From Turritopsis dohrnii (taxonomy: Eukaryota > Cnidaria > Hydrozoa > Anthoathecata > Oceaniidae), in NCBI GenBank assembly GCA_027922465.2, contig BQMF02000628.1, positions 1 to 64,000 of the forward strand: a stretch of DNA of 64,000 nucleotides, read 5' to 3'. A model generated the notes under the pieces. The model was not told the origin of the DNA and made no database searches. It saw nothing but the letters and a program-made list of their open reading frames with translations. Position numbers and translations under genes: made by a program. This document shows positions 49,567 through 61,899 of this stretch, in pieces (position 1 is the first letter of the stretch; every line of letters starts with the position of its first letter).

Positions 49567-50517
49567 AAACTTGGGAGGAAGATGTCTTTTGTTCAGGTAA
49601 GAAATAAGTTGCATTTGATTACTTCATGAAGACGAGAAAGAGAAGTGTTTCGATATAAGGAATAGAATTTCATAATCGACCTATTAGAAGATTTTTTATA
49701 ATTATATTCCATAGCCTGTTCCTGCTTTGGACCACGTGACAAATTTCAATTTATGGTGACTCTCATGCGACCCATAAAAATACGATTTTCGTATTTGTAT
49801 GGGCGATCACAATAAGTTCATATAGGATCTCAGTCACGTTGTTTTAGACCAGGGGATTGAGAAAGAAATTTATCAGAACTTCAGTCTGGAAAAATGAAAG
49901 AAATTACAAGAACTATATTGAGGGTAAGAAACGTTATTGGATAATCGGAAAGTATCTCTATCTCTGTCAGTTTTCTTTCTTATACTGAATCAAACTTCGT
50001 ATCTGTCATATCCTCTTACTGATCTTTGTCTTACGAAGTTTCGGAAATTCGTGCTACCTCCACAGTCGACAGGTGTTGTCTTTGCTACCTACGTGAAAAA
50101 GATTGAAAACGAGGTTGAAAACGAGGATAGTTTGAAACAAGTGAAACAATATTCTTTAGCCTCTCTTCCACTTGCGAAAAGGAGGTGTCTAGCCTAACAA
50201 ATTCCGCTGAAACACTCGATGAAATTTAAAAAATTCAATCGAAAACACCCTCCTCCACAATCATGTTTAAACGTCGCACTCGAGCTTAATAGGACCTCGT
50301 TTCGATGTTGTGAATTACGTTAAATGGTTCTGCCGTAATTGGCTCTTCATAAATAAAATCAGGCGATAAATGGACCAATTTAACGCATTTAACCAGATCT
50401 GTATGAACAAATGCAGCGAAAAAACATGTGTTGGGAAAGAAAACTCTCCAGCGGAACAAGTGGCCTTCCCTCTGACATTTTCAAAAATTGAGAAACGAAA
50501 CCAAAATAAAGATGTAC
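48794..50517. other. Region between convergent GSR and DAW1
   Basis: Should contain both 3' ends. A run of 33 T lies at 49,533-49,565. A short plus-strand frame at 49,937-50,197 (85 residues, hydrophobic start) is not recognised and probably chance. The last small exon of DAW1 is expected here but was not found. Confidence 0.4.
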
Positions 50518-53500
50518 CTGTTAAGATGATGTTACCTTCGTAATTAAACGTACAACTGAATATCTCGTCTGTGTGGCCTTCTAAAACCTACGACAAAACT
50601 AGCAATCGTAAAGACTTATTATTTGGCAGGTACTCGAATCAACACTAGAACAAACAGGGTGTGCAATGCAATGTAATTTCTTAAAGTTAGACTCACTTAA
50701 TCCCGACCAAGTTCGGAATTTAAGCACTTTTCCCTATAACAAGCTTCTACTATAACCTCTACTTCTACTAAGATTTTTGTGCATAATTTAAGTATAGCTT
50801 GCCTGTCACGAGTGAAGAAAAAAAACCGTCTAAATTTAACTACAGAGATTGCTGGGAGAAAATACGATTTTCTGAAGCGGAAATATTTCATTAAATCTGA
50901 CTATTTAATATGGGTCTTAAGATGCACCGCTCATCAGTATTCTTTTCAAATAACATGACTTATTTTAATCACAAATGGTTATTTTAGTGTATGTACAAGT
51001 TAAAATATATAGACTTTGACTTTAGTGTATGTACAAGTTAAAATATATAGATTTTGACTTTAGTGTATGTACGAGTTAAAATATCTAGACTTTAGATATT
51101 TGTTTTCAGTTATAAAAGATTATCTTACTGCGATCCGAAAGATATCTCGGTTGTAACTGCATAATTCACACGAAACAGTATAATTGATGGAAACGAAGAT
51201 TGTTATATGATCTATGACATCTTACCTGTATACATTCGCCAGTAGCAGGATCCCACAATCGAGCGGTTTTATCACTGCTGGCCGTTAAAATTCGAGTACC
51301 TTGAGGGTTGAAGATGACCTGTGAAAACACAACGATTCCTATGTAATAACCACATGGCACTCTATTAATATACTACGCACTGTGCAGTCAAATATCAGGT
51401 GAAAGTGCTGAATATGCTTCACTAAGGTCTCATGAAAAGAACAATTTGAGTAATTATGTATAAGCGAGACCAGACGAAATAATCGATCTCCCCCACAAAA
51501 TTTGTAGACGTCCTGACAGGACCAACTTAAAGATCAACCGATGTGGAGAAGATCACATTGTACAAACCTTTGATATTTCTCCTTCGTGCCCTTGCAATTT
51601 GCAGATACATTGTTGTGTGGTGCTGTTGTAGACACGCCCTGTTCCGTCCGCTGAACACGTGGCGATCAACTGACCAGTGAAATCGAACGCCACATCCAAA
51701 ACCTCGTCATCGTGCCCTCTACAGAATATAAGTTGGGCTTGCAAATAGATAACTTTCACCAGCCCTTCCTTACCACAATAAATACACAATGTGTTGCAGG
51801 TAAATTATTGTGGTGAGTGTGATGAAATAAAACCGGACATTTGTGGAAGTTCGCCTGGAAAATATCGGGATACTGTGGCTTGCCTGATCCAGGGATCTTT
51901 GATTGAAGACGTTTTGGACGATGAACCAAGTCAGAATGCCTAGCATGCATGGGAATTTTGTTATCACGGAATATTTCGGTTGTAAGTCTATTACTTTTGT
52001 TTAAAAAAACGAGGTAAGTAACGCTTAACCCGAACAGACATAACAAAACTCTTCTGCAAACTAACGAGACTTGGTATGTCGTTCAACAAAATCAGGCACG
52101 GTATAACAACCCAGCGGAAAAAATTGGCAAAAAAGTCACTGCGATGAAGAGCAGTGTATATATTTCTATAGAAATGCACTCCTTCGCAGAGATTTTTCAA
52201 TAAAATTCCTCATGGGATATTTTTATTTCTTTCTTAAGAAAGGATTACCTTGAAATATATCATACTGCAATAATTCAGAGATAGGCGGGAAACATACCTC
52301 AACGTACCAATACATTTTCCTGTACTTGGATCCCACACCTTGCAAGATTTATCCTTAATATAAAAAGCAGTGTAAATGTTATTTCATACACAACTGCGTC
52401 AGTGAGATATGACTAAAATACGCAAGAGATTAGAAATTACCATTGAGCCTGACACTATCAACGAACAATCAAAATTAAACACAGCGTTGGAGATCTCAGC
52501 ACGATGGCCAATCAAAGTATGCAGTCTCCTAAACAGATATCAAAAGCATCTGCGGTGGCGAATATATAATCAAATCTATATCAACTTACATTATAGTTCG
52601 TTATACAAGAGGAGTATGGAAGTTTTTCAACTGTCTACGCATTTCTCGAGCTACAGCTTTAACTCTAATATTTTGTCAAACTATCCAGCCTGACCTCGCT
52701 TTGATGCATAGTATATTGTTAATCACTTGACTATGCCCAGTGGGAAAATTTGTTCAAAAATCACTACGAAGGAGTATATTTCTATAGAAACATACACACT
52801 ATTTCAATAAAAATGCTCTTCTTCGCAGTGACTTTTTTTTACAATTTTGCCCACTGGGTACGTTTTTCTTGACTGCAAATTGCCATGGGCGAACATCTAA
52901 CTTTCAACAAATTATTACATCAAAACGATGATTAATTTCGGCATTTAAAAAAGTTGTGTTCGTGATGATGGTAAAACCATCGGGAGTTTGAAATACTGAG
53001 AATTCATTGTGTTACGCATGCGTATGATAAGTGTAGCTACATAACCGTCAATACCTTCCACTTTTTACATCCCAAACACTACAAGTATGGTCAAACGAAC
53101 CAGTTAATAACTGATCACCCATACTATTGAAAGATAAACATATAATTTCAGCAGTGTGACCCTGGAATATACAAAACAACAAGAAGATCATTAACCATGC
53201 ATATAGCCCATGAAAGAAACAATAGCTAAGTAATATGCTCCTGGGCGTAAATTGGAATAACTGGATGTTAAAAAAAGAGACGCTTCCTAAAAAGTGCGTG
53301 TGATTAATCGGATAATCATATTGAAAAAATCTTAAAAATTTATTTCTTCCAATGAGTCTCAACTAACCATAAACAAATTCTTACACTGAGTGTGGCCACT
53401 TCAATGCCCTTCTGAACGTCCCATAACTTCGCTGTGTTGTCCATACTGCCAGTCGCCACAAGTGTACTTTGCAAGTTGAAACACACACAAACCTTAAAAT

Positions 53501-56500
53501 AAAGTATGTTGAGGTAGGTAGAAAGATGTCGGGCTGTTAGAACATAGTGTTTATTGCTACACAACAAAATCAAGTGTTTCCTTTGATACAGACATTACAA
53601 TAACTATTTTGTTTCTGACAAGATTTCAATGTTTTCGAATCTCAACCCAGTGGACCAATCCGTTGAAAAATCACTACGAAGGAGTACATATCTATAGAAA
53701 TATACACACTATTTCAATAAAAATGCTCTTCACCACAGTAACTTTTGCCTACAGGGAAGTACAGAGTGATGAACAAGGCTCAACAAACTTACAATTTCAG
53801 CCAAATGACCTTTAAATGTGTGATAACATTTGCCAGTTTCTGCACTCCACAGTTTACAAGTTTTGTCGAACGAACCTGTGGCTACCTTATCTCTAGACAT
53901 TAATACATTAACATCCGTGAAACATTACTCAGCTAAAAGTATTACTTAAAGTATTATTAGAATGACAGATAACTAAATTCATCTACAAATTATATGTTTT
54001 CGTTTTGTTTTTTTACGAAGCTCAATCACTGAGTTGAGACTAAGTGTTGTAAAGAGAGGCCAATGCGATCTACCTTCAGTTAATCGTCAATGTTTGCACT
54101 GTAAAACTATGATTCTCTCTCATGTAAAGACAGGCCTGTAAATAAGCGTCGGACATCGGACATTGTCCGGCAAGAAATGCGCTGCGTCCGACATGAGATC
54201 CTGTACTGCCGGACATGATGTCCGACAGGAATTTATCGCCGTTTCTATCGGCCATTTTGATCTTTAACATGCTACGAATAAAAAGTATGCAGAATGAATG
54301 TCATAAGATATAAACAGGATATAAACTCATTAATTATTAATTTTGTTTACTGTTTAAAATTTTCAAGTAGCCTGGTTTACACTGATTTGAAAATAAGAAT
54401 GAATGAAAGGTTCTTATTTTTAGTCAAGGTAGAAACTGTCGGCTACTATTTTTATCAATATAAAAATCTCCCAAGTGACTTAGGGGCTGATGACATGATC
54501 CCGGTTAGCGGGAATGAAATTTCATCCCACCTTGCCGAGGTCATTTCAATTAATTCAATTAAAAGTTTATGGTATGTGCTTAACCTTAATAAAAGAATTT
54601 TGTGAAAAGGAAAAAGGAAGAAAAACTAATTTCGGCAGTTGATTGGGACTTTAGTGATGATGAAGATTTCTCTCATCTTCTAGAAGATTAGAAATTATGA
54701 AATAGCTTCTGGAAATATTTTGCTTTCCAAATTTGTGCATGTGAACCATTTCCTATAACACGTTTTTAAAACTGAACGTTCTTTTCTTTTGTTGTTAAGC
54801 TGAATTTGAAAATAAATGGAGACAAGAAATCCTGCCTTTTTGTTCTTTTTCTGACGTCAGTTTATTTTAATTTTTATTTTGTTACAGGTAACATATTAAT
54901 TAGAGATCAAACTATATTTGAAAAGTTAAAAGATTAATCAATGAAACAATTGTTTTTCTTTTTATAATTTGACAAATCGAAAAAGCAAAAGAGTCGCTCT
55001 CCTCCTGAATTTTATTTTCAATAAAGTGTGAAACGGGATGATACGATGAGACAAACAAAAAAAATTTTTAAACTAACTTGATGGGGTGCACAAGTTTTAT
55101 TCTGAATCGCTCACTTTTAATTTTTACGGCAAAAGAATCATCATCTTACCTTTCTGAACGATCCCAGATACCACTGTAAAAGAAACTTGGAAAAGCATGT
55201 CCGACATGAAATGATCATGTCCGACATGGACACGATGCACGTAGGACATCGTGTCCGGCAAGGGACAAAAAGTTATTTACAGGCCTGAAAGATGGTCTAC
55301 CACTGACAACCCGATGTAATTATACTATACATAACATCTTAAGGGGGATAAAAGCTAGACAAACAAGTGGACAGAGAAGTTAGTTAGAGTGTCGTAGCAT
55401 GGCTTAAAATCATGCCTTTTCAGACATCATTCAACTCTCCTAAGCAACTACACACAAAATGATTGGTTTAAATACGTTATCTTACCCATATGGGTTATTA
55501 AAAGCCACTGCATAAACAACATTTCTATGACCCTCTAATGTGTGAAGCTCTTCTCCTGAAGCGGTATCCCATATTTTACATGTTCTGTCATAACTTCCAG
55601 TTATGAAACTAAAAAAAGGAAGAAAAAATAACAGGAAGCCGTACTCAAATTGGAATACAAAATGTTTGCAAGCCAGTCAATTACCTGGATCCAGATTTAT
55701 TGAATGCTACATTTGTTAGAGGAAGTATATGTGCTCTCAGCACCTAGGACAAACAGAAATAGAAAAGAGCCTTTTTTATTTATTATTAATTTATTTATTC
55801 TAGAATATTTATACAGGATAAAATGCTTCAGTGTATGGGAACTGCTATCAATGCATGTCCTGTGTCCTTATTGTTTATGTTCAAATAATTAACCAACACT
55901 TCAAATTTCCTCTGATCTATTTTTGGAATCTATTCTATCCCTACCTTGAAAAGAAAATACCGCTGAGTCGTTGCAGTTGATAATTTATCTTGAAGTTCTG
56001 AGATTCTGTTAAGGTTTTCTAACTAACAATTTAACAGAGGCTTAATCATATAATCCAAACTATTATATTTTCCAAAATTCCATTTTACGATAAAAATGCT
56101 AAATCATTGTTGCAACAGAATAATTGTAACTTTCTTACAAATGTTCTCTTACATTGTTCTTAGTACTTAATTGTTGTATAATCGAAAAATGTAGTTAGTG
56201 GTGGTAGCGCTCCTAGCCACTGCCCTTATGTTTTCCAACATATCATTTATTAAGAAACATAGTAGAATAGTTAGGTGTAAGTTAGGATACTGAGCAGAAG
56301 TTTGCGGACTTGTTCCATCCTGGACGTAGTGATCAGGGGTTCTCTAACAACTAGTTCATCCAGAACAGCATCAACGTCTGATCTATAAATGGAATGGAAC
56401 CGAAGTTGGTAGTTCAATAATGCATGTAAGTAAATGGTTAAAAAGAAACCTTACACGAAGGTGATAATTGATCTCTTCGCTCTCAAAGTCTGGCGTTAGT

Positions 56501-59237
56501 TCTCTGGACAGACAATTCCCAAACCTTGCATGGGATGATAAGATAGAGTCCTGATTGTAACTGTAACACATTTTAATGAATGCACATTATCAAAGCTAAC
56601 GTTTCTTTTAACTTAAAGGTAGGTTACTCCAGTGGTGTCTGACTAACACTAAGAAGAAACGTATTCCACTGTATTTCCATTATCTATTTGTTGGGATCTG
56701 CCTGGGAACAGCTTATCGGCAAACATCCTTTCACGGATCTATCCTTTGGGAAATGTCAGGAAAGTATCCAATCAGGGGAATGTCTCAGAACCAGACATGA
56801 CAGAGTGAACTGAATAATACAAAACCAAAGTGAAAACAGTAAACTTTCATTCATCGGATACAGAAGAAACTGAGCAAATGCACAAGGAAAAACTTACTCT
56901 GGTTTCAAATCCAAGAGATCAATTGATTTGGTTTTCATGACTTTGGATTGTTCATATTCCAGTATAATACCTGAAAGCAAACAGATGTAAAAAGATATGA
57001 AAACATATGTAACAGATAATTACATATTGCACTCCTAGAGAGTATAGCATATATGTTAGTAGGAATAAAAATAAAGGTGTTAAAAATAAAGCCACATTAA
57101 GAAATTATATTGTATTTATATTGTAATCTCCAAAGCCTCATATTGTATATTATATCATGTATAATTCATATAATGCTTTGTTGTCTATGTCTACATCGTC
57201 TTCTTAATCGACATCAAGTATACAAAGACAAGTGGACATCCTTCATCAGAGAAACTTTAATTTGCAAACATAAGAGAGAAGAGGCAAAGCTATTCAACGA
57301 CTATGCTGTTGGAATTTACAAAGATGAAAATCAGTTACTTGGTCATGTCCCAATTGAACTATCTTCTTTATTCTGCAAATTCGGCGAAAAAGTTAACAAG
57401 AAAATACTTTCAAAAGTCACTGGTGGACGGAAACTTTAAAATAATCTTGTCAATTTAATTTTAATTGTAACTTTAAATATTATTAGCATTTTATACGAAA
57501 AAAGAAAAAAACTTTGTGTTTTTCTTTAAAATATTTCCAGTAATGCTTTTGTCAAGGTCAAATTAAAATTTAGGGCTAGTTTCTATTAAGTGCCCAAGCC
57601 CTTCAAAATTATTTTCGGATTAAGAGGGGCACTTAAAAGCTGAAATACAGTACATATATATATATACAAATTTGATTGGTTTTGTAGGATAGTGTTATTT
57701 GAGTTACAAAAAGCCAGTGTTCTGTTGAATTACATTTCCCCCATAATTTTATGGTATAAAGGATAGTAAACTTGTCAAGCTTCTGCAGGAATAAAGATCA
57801 TAGGCAGGCCTGGTCGTAAGAGGTGTGCAATTGCACATGCATGCCTCCACACACGTCAAGATTTAGTTACATGTGTAGCAATCACACAACTGGCTTGTAA
57901 TAACAAATGTTTATTTAAAAGTCAACAAAAATCTGTCCCCAAATGTTGAAACTCAAAGTTTTGCTTCGGAAATTGTTCATGTGCTGTGATTAAATTTTAC
58001 AACAACGAAACGAAACTTTGCTACCATTTCAGTAGTGAGATCTCCGATTGCTTTGGAATACCGTAGTGGTTTTGAATTAAAAATCAGTACTCACTTTTCT
58101 TCGTTTGGTAGTAGAAAACAAGTCTACCCCTCGAAATCTGCTGAGCAACGAAGGAGCATTGTGTGCATGATTTTATTATTATTATTTAATTGTTTTATGT
58201 ATTTTCTCTTTCTTTTTAACTTACTTGAAGGTTCTTTTAAGTTACAAAAGTATTCACAAAGGCTGCAGTTTTGAAAAAATATTAAAAAAATTAGACAGCC
58301 AGGTGGTGACAAGTTAATGGAACAGAAACATCTTTACTTTAATTCAAAAACAATTCGAACTTCAAACCGAAATGATGGAGAGTAACACAGTTTTTTTTTT
58401 ATTTTCATGTTTTATTTTTCCTCTTTATTATTTTATTTTTAGAGTTAACATTTTACGTTCCGAATCTTCGAAAACATTGTTTTGTTTTATTTCTTGTTAA
58501 ACTCGTTCTCTGTGAAAATCTCATTATTTTTACATATAATTTCAAATTTGACTTGATTATCATACAGAATGAAGATCGTTGATCTTAATTAGAAAAAATT
58601 GATTGCACATCTGTCAAAAATTTGAACGAGTGCACGCCATAACTGATATCCTCAATTAAGGCATGCAATGGACCACACGTCTGCTAATTTTCTTACAACT
58701 AGTAGGCCTGATACATACATTTATTAACAAAATTGCTATACAAGTTTTATTGATCTCTGTAAAAAAAACTATTCAGTTGTTTAAGGGGAAATATTAGTCC
58801 CATTTAGATTGCTTAATTTTTAGCTATGTCCATAATTCTCAGTCACTTTTTACCTCCTTCTGCAAAAAAATGTGAGAGAAACCTTTGGATGTTCCATACA
58901 TCTTTATTTCATGATAAATTCAAAATAATTCCTTTTTGTGGTATTAAGTTCAATTTCACCCTGATTGGTATGGGCAGCATTTTTATATGAGTATCAGGAT
59001 GATGGTAGTTATACCAATGTCATTATTTAATGATAGCTACATTTTTCTTATGGTCGTCAATGATGTAACACACAAAATCTATAAACATTTTTGCAACTTT
59101 GGGGAAATATAGTCGCATTTTTGCGAATCTTGTTAAATGTTTAAAATCGGGGGAAAATTTCACATGACTCATAAGAACAAAGTCAACAATTTTCTACCTG
59201 GTGGATAATATCGTAAAAGAAATCTCCGAAGCTTCAT
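50518..59237 (-). CDS. DAW1: DAW1 (WDR69/ODA16), dynein arm transport WD-repeat protein
   Basis: Fourteen exons found on the minus strand: 59,237-59,198; 56,970-56,898; 56,382-56,291; 56,018-55,945; 55,743-55,685; 55,608-55,486; 53,892-53,793; 53,492-53,385; 53,161-53,055; 52,528-52,441; 52,353-52,298; 51,718-51,568; 51,318-51,226; 50,587-50,518. Phases all agree and give 411 residues (human 415). The protein loads outer dynein arms onto intraflagellar transport for motile cilia. Its start [14 protein letters not shown] and following ILEYEQSK are family hallmarks. Eight WD repeats follow, for example [48 protein letters not shown] and [15 protein letters not shown]. The last roughly ten residues (final exon) were not located below 50,518. 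Introns hold many repeats. Confidence 0.93.
50983..51096. repeat. 38-bp tandem repeat, three copies (DAW1 intron)
   Basis: Unit starting TTTAGTGTATGTACAAGTTA at 50,983, 51,021 and 51,059, with few changes. Confidence 0.85.
52110..52216. mobile_element. CCCAGTGG-family MITE, copy f (DAW1 intron, reversed)
   Basis: CCCAGCGGAAAAAATTGG, core TTTCTATAGAAATGCACTCC, right end diverged (CCTCATGGG). Confidence 0.6.
52736..52858. mobile_element. CCCAGTGG-family MITE, copy g (DAW1 intron)
   Basis: The cleanest copy: starts CCCAGTGGGAAAATTTG and ends CAATTTTGCCCACTGGG, with core TTTCTATAGAAACATACAC. It serves as the reference for the family. Confidence 0.8.
53646..53756. mobile_element. CCCAGTGG-family MITE, copy h (DAW1 intron)
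   Basis: Starts CCCAGTGGACCAATCC, core ATCTATAGAAATATACACAC, right end CCTACAGGG. Confidence 0.7.
54131..55287. mobile_element. CAG-ended element, 1,157 bp, in a DAW1 intron
   Basis: Inverted ends CAGGCCTGTAAATAA / TTATTTACAGGCCTG with 5-bp duplication AAAGA (54,126-54,130; 55,288-55,292). Both ends are rich in TGTCCGACA/TGTCGGACA words (54,151-54,230 and 55,199-55,258), likely transposase-binding sites. No intact transposase. Confidence 0.85.
57190..57439 (+). pseudogene. HIRAN-like domain fragment in a DAW1 intron
   Basis: A plus-strand frame ending at 57,439 reads [35 protein letters not shown] and [14 protein letters not shown]. It resembles the HIRAN-like domain (YAV...GHVP core) of many invertebrate transposon-linked proteins. 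It lies antisense to DAW1, in an intron, without a start that fits a full protein, so it is probably a transposon remnant. Confidence 0.45.
57663..59065. repeat. Dispersed repeat family, copy 2, split by an insertion
   Basis: Second copy of the family at 22,310-22,830. The two halves (57,663-57,804 and 58,711-59,065) align with consecutive parts of copy 1. Confidence 0.7.
57805..58710. mobile_element. CAG-ended insertion nested in the dispersed repeat
   Basis: Starts CAGGCCTGGTCGTAAGA and ends CTTACAACTAGTAGGCCTG, imperfect inverted ends; TGCATGCC/GGCATGCA words follow at both ends. Target duplication is not clear (ATAGG versus ATACA). Alignment of the flanks with copy 1 of the repeat supports the limits. 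About 906 bp, non-coding. Confidence 0.65.
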
Positions 59238-59609
59238 TTCTCGATCTTTCTTCTTCTCTCTTCTTCCCGCTTCTGTTCTGATTTGTTTTTCTAGCCTGTA
59301 GAACTTTACCTGAATATTATGTCCTGGAATTCTAAGAAACTACTGCTACTACACTCACACCTAAATAAATCTACGGTTAAATTTCCTTTTTTATAACGTG
59401 ACACAAACGACCATGGAGTTATAAACACGGATTTCTTTAAAACTTGTAAAATTTGTAAAATAATCAAATTTCTTCAAAAACTATCCGAAGCAAATTTTCC
59501 CCAATCAGCTATCTACACGTTATATATATTTCGAATGGTTGGACGTTAAATGTAGAAAATAGTAGATACGTTGAAGAGTTGCATCACACATGTTGAATTA
59601 AACAACAAA
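59238..59609. promoter_or_regulatory. Bidirectional promoter region DAW1/RHBDD1
   Basis: 372 bp separate the divergent ATGs. No X-box for RFX factors or CCAAT box was spotted, which is unremarkable for one of the two genes but notable for a ciliary gene. Confidence 0.5.
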
Positions 59610-61398
59610 ATGGCAAGACTAAGATCAAGAAGAGGTGGAACAAATTTGGGACTGTTTTTATTATTTGGTCAGATTATGCAGATTGGTATCAATAATATGC
59701 CACCCATTACCATTATGACAGTTGCTTTAAATGTTTTGATATACTTGAATTATATTCCATCATTACCGAGTGTTTTGAATGCCTGCACAAGCAACCAGTT
59801 TGTCTTTCAAAGAAAAGAGTGGAAGCGTTTGTTTTATTCATCATTTTATCACCTGGATGATATGCATTTATATTTCAATATGGTTTCATTCATATCAAAA
59901 GGAATGTCAATAGAGCGAAAGATCAAAAGTCGAAAATTTCTTTTCTTGATTGCTTTATTTGCCATTCTAACACAAATTGTGATGCTGGCTATCAATCAGT
60001 TGTTTGCGAAACTGTTCCTTTCTAATTATTACCTGAGCACTTGTGCAGTTGGTTTTTCAGCTGTTTGCTTTGCTCTTAAAGTAGTTGCATCTGCCAATAT
60101 AAGTGGCACAACTTATCTTATGGGGATACCAATGCCGGTCCCATTAAGGCATGTCCACTGGTTTGAATTAGTACTAATTCAAATTTTGGTACCAAATGCT
60201 TCTTTCACAGGTCATCTAGCTGGTATTGTTGTTGGTTTGTTATATACACATGGGCCTTTTGAAAGAGTTATTAAAGCTTTTGATGATTTCATTTTCAAAG
60301 GTAAATCTTAAAAAGAACACACTGCTTATATTTATAGTGTCCATATCATAAGATAAAACCTCGGGACAAAAAATTTAGAAACACATTATACTCAATTTCA
60401 ATGTTTTTAAGATTCTGTCACATGATATAGGTTTGGAAGGTTATCTCAGGATGCTGTTATATTCTTTATTTTGTGTTTTATTTTAATAATTATATATTCT
60501 TTTGTTTAATTTTATTAATTTTAGATGCCCCTTCAAGGTCTTACCATCATCAAAGTCAACGTTCAGGTTGGTTTTGAACTGAATTATTAAATGTTGTGTT
60601 TATTCTGTTATGATAGATATATTGAACATGAAAAACAAAGAAGAAGAGTGTGTTTATATGTTGAAAGGATCTTAACATGAGGATATTTCTTATATAAAAT
60701 ATACCAATGTTTCGTATTTTACAAGGTTGTACAATACACACCAAATGGTACTCAACTAAAACATGCAAATACTATACTTTTTCACCTGCAAACATCTGTT
60801 TCTAGGTCACAGATCTTCTGGTCTTAGTGATGATGAACTTCTGCAAGAGGGAATTCGTGAGAGTCTGAGGACACACCATTTTCAACCCTATCCAGCTAGA
60901 ACATTCCATGATAAAGATGATCAGGATTTACAAGAAGCAATACGAAGAAGCTTAAACAGGACTGATAACCAACAGCCACCCACTTATGGCTGGAATATTC
61001 CTCATACTGATTATCATGATGACAATTATCAAAACTGTGATGGGTATTCTACTTCAAACAATGGTAACTCAAAAACTCTATATCCCGATCTATCTCACAT
61101 AAATAATGAAAAGGATGATTCTGGAGCCTCAGCTCCTCCATATCCTATTGATGAATTTACTGGTAGACCTGGCTCCCATTCAGTTGGACACTATCAAAGC
61201 AGTTTCAACCAAACAGATATGTATAACAGCTCCCACAACCCACCATATCCAGTGGCAGACATCTCTAGCAGACCAAGTTTACGTTCAGTGAATGAGAACA
61301 CTCTGGTGCATAGGCATAAACCTGTAGATGACAATACAATCGATCAAAATGCTGTGAGAAAAGCTCGAGTTAAAAGATTTGCAATGCAGAATAAATAA
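59610..61398 (+). CDS. RHBDD1: RHBDD1 (RHBDL4), ER rhomboid protease
   Basis: Exons 59,610-60,300, 60,525-60,566 and 60,806-61,398 give 441 residues (human 315). This intramembrane serine protease cuts ubiquitinated ER membrane proteins and sends them to degradation with VCP/p97. The rhomboid core has the NMVSFISKGMSIER loop, catalytic S150 in VGFSAVCFA and H202 in GHLAGIVVG. The tail, longer than in human, has two ubiquitin-interacting-like motifs (SDDELLQEGIRESL and DQDLQEAIRRSL) and ends in VRKARVKRFA, which fits the VCP-binding motif. The ATG at 59,610 is chosen because MARLRSRRGGTNLGL matches the family start. A poly-A signal AATAAA lies near 61,626. Confidence 0.93.
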
Positions 61399-61784
61399 AC
61401 TTCCTTGACTTCTGTTTATTCTTATACTTTTGGTTTATAAAGCAAAGCGTTATTTTGGCATGCATTGATGATGTGATGTTGTCAATGTCACAATAAGTGT
61501 TTTATATAGATAAAATGTTTCTGTTTGTTTTTTTGTTATTTTGAAGTTGCTTTTGTGAAGTGCGTGGTCATAGGGTATTTTATTTCAGTAGTTGATATAT
61601 TGTCTCAATCGCTTTCCCAATTGTGAATAAAGAACCTCAGCCCGAAACGTGTTTCTCGTCACTCTCATTGAGGATGTCCTTGCCTGTAATGTCCTTTTGA
61701 CTATTTCGGCATTTTACGATCACTTTCGGTTTTGAAAAAATTAAAAATATTTTGGAACAAACCGTGCGCGAGTAACAGTTCAAG

Positions 61785-61869
61785 ATGGCATCTAAAGATG
61801 CGGATGCTGACTCTTCTGAGATGTTTTACGCGAAACAGAATTACCTTTTGGCCACGTTATTATTACCGG
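61785..61869 (+). CDS. Possible first exon of a further gene
   Basis: ATGGCATCTAAAGATGCGG opens a frame of about 28 residues (MASKDADADSSEMFYAK, then QNYLLATLLLP) before a possible donor GTTTGC; read on, it stops after 5 more codons. It follows RHBDD1 closely and looks like a coding start, but no second exon is recognised. Confidence 0.3.
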
Positions 61870-61899
61870 TTTGCTTCAACACATAACATGGTTGATAAG

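Noticed and set aside
49937..50197. 85-residue ORF as a secreted protein
   Set aside because: A hydrophobic start but no family, and it lies antisense between two convergent gene ends; not enough support.
54076..54605. ORFs overlapping the left end of the 54,131 element
   Set aside because: They span the element border and the repeated TGTCCGAC words; not transposase-like.
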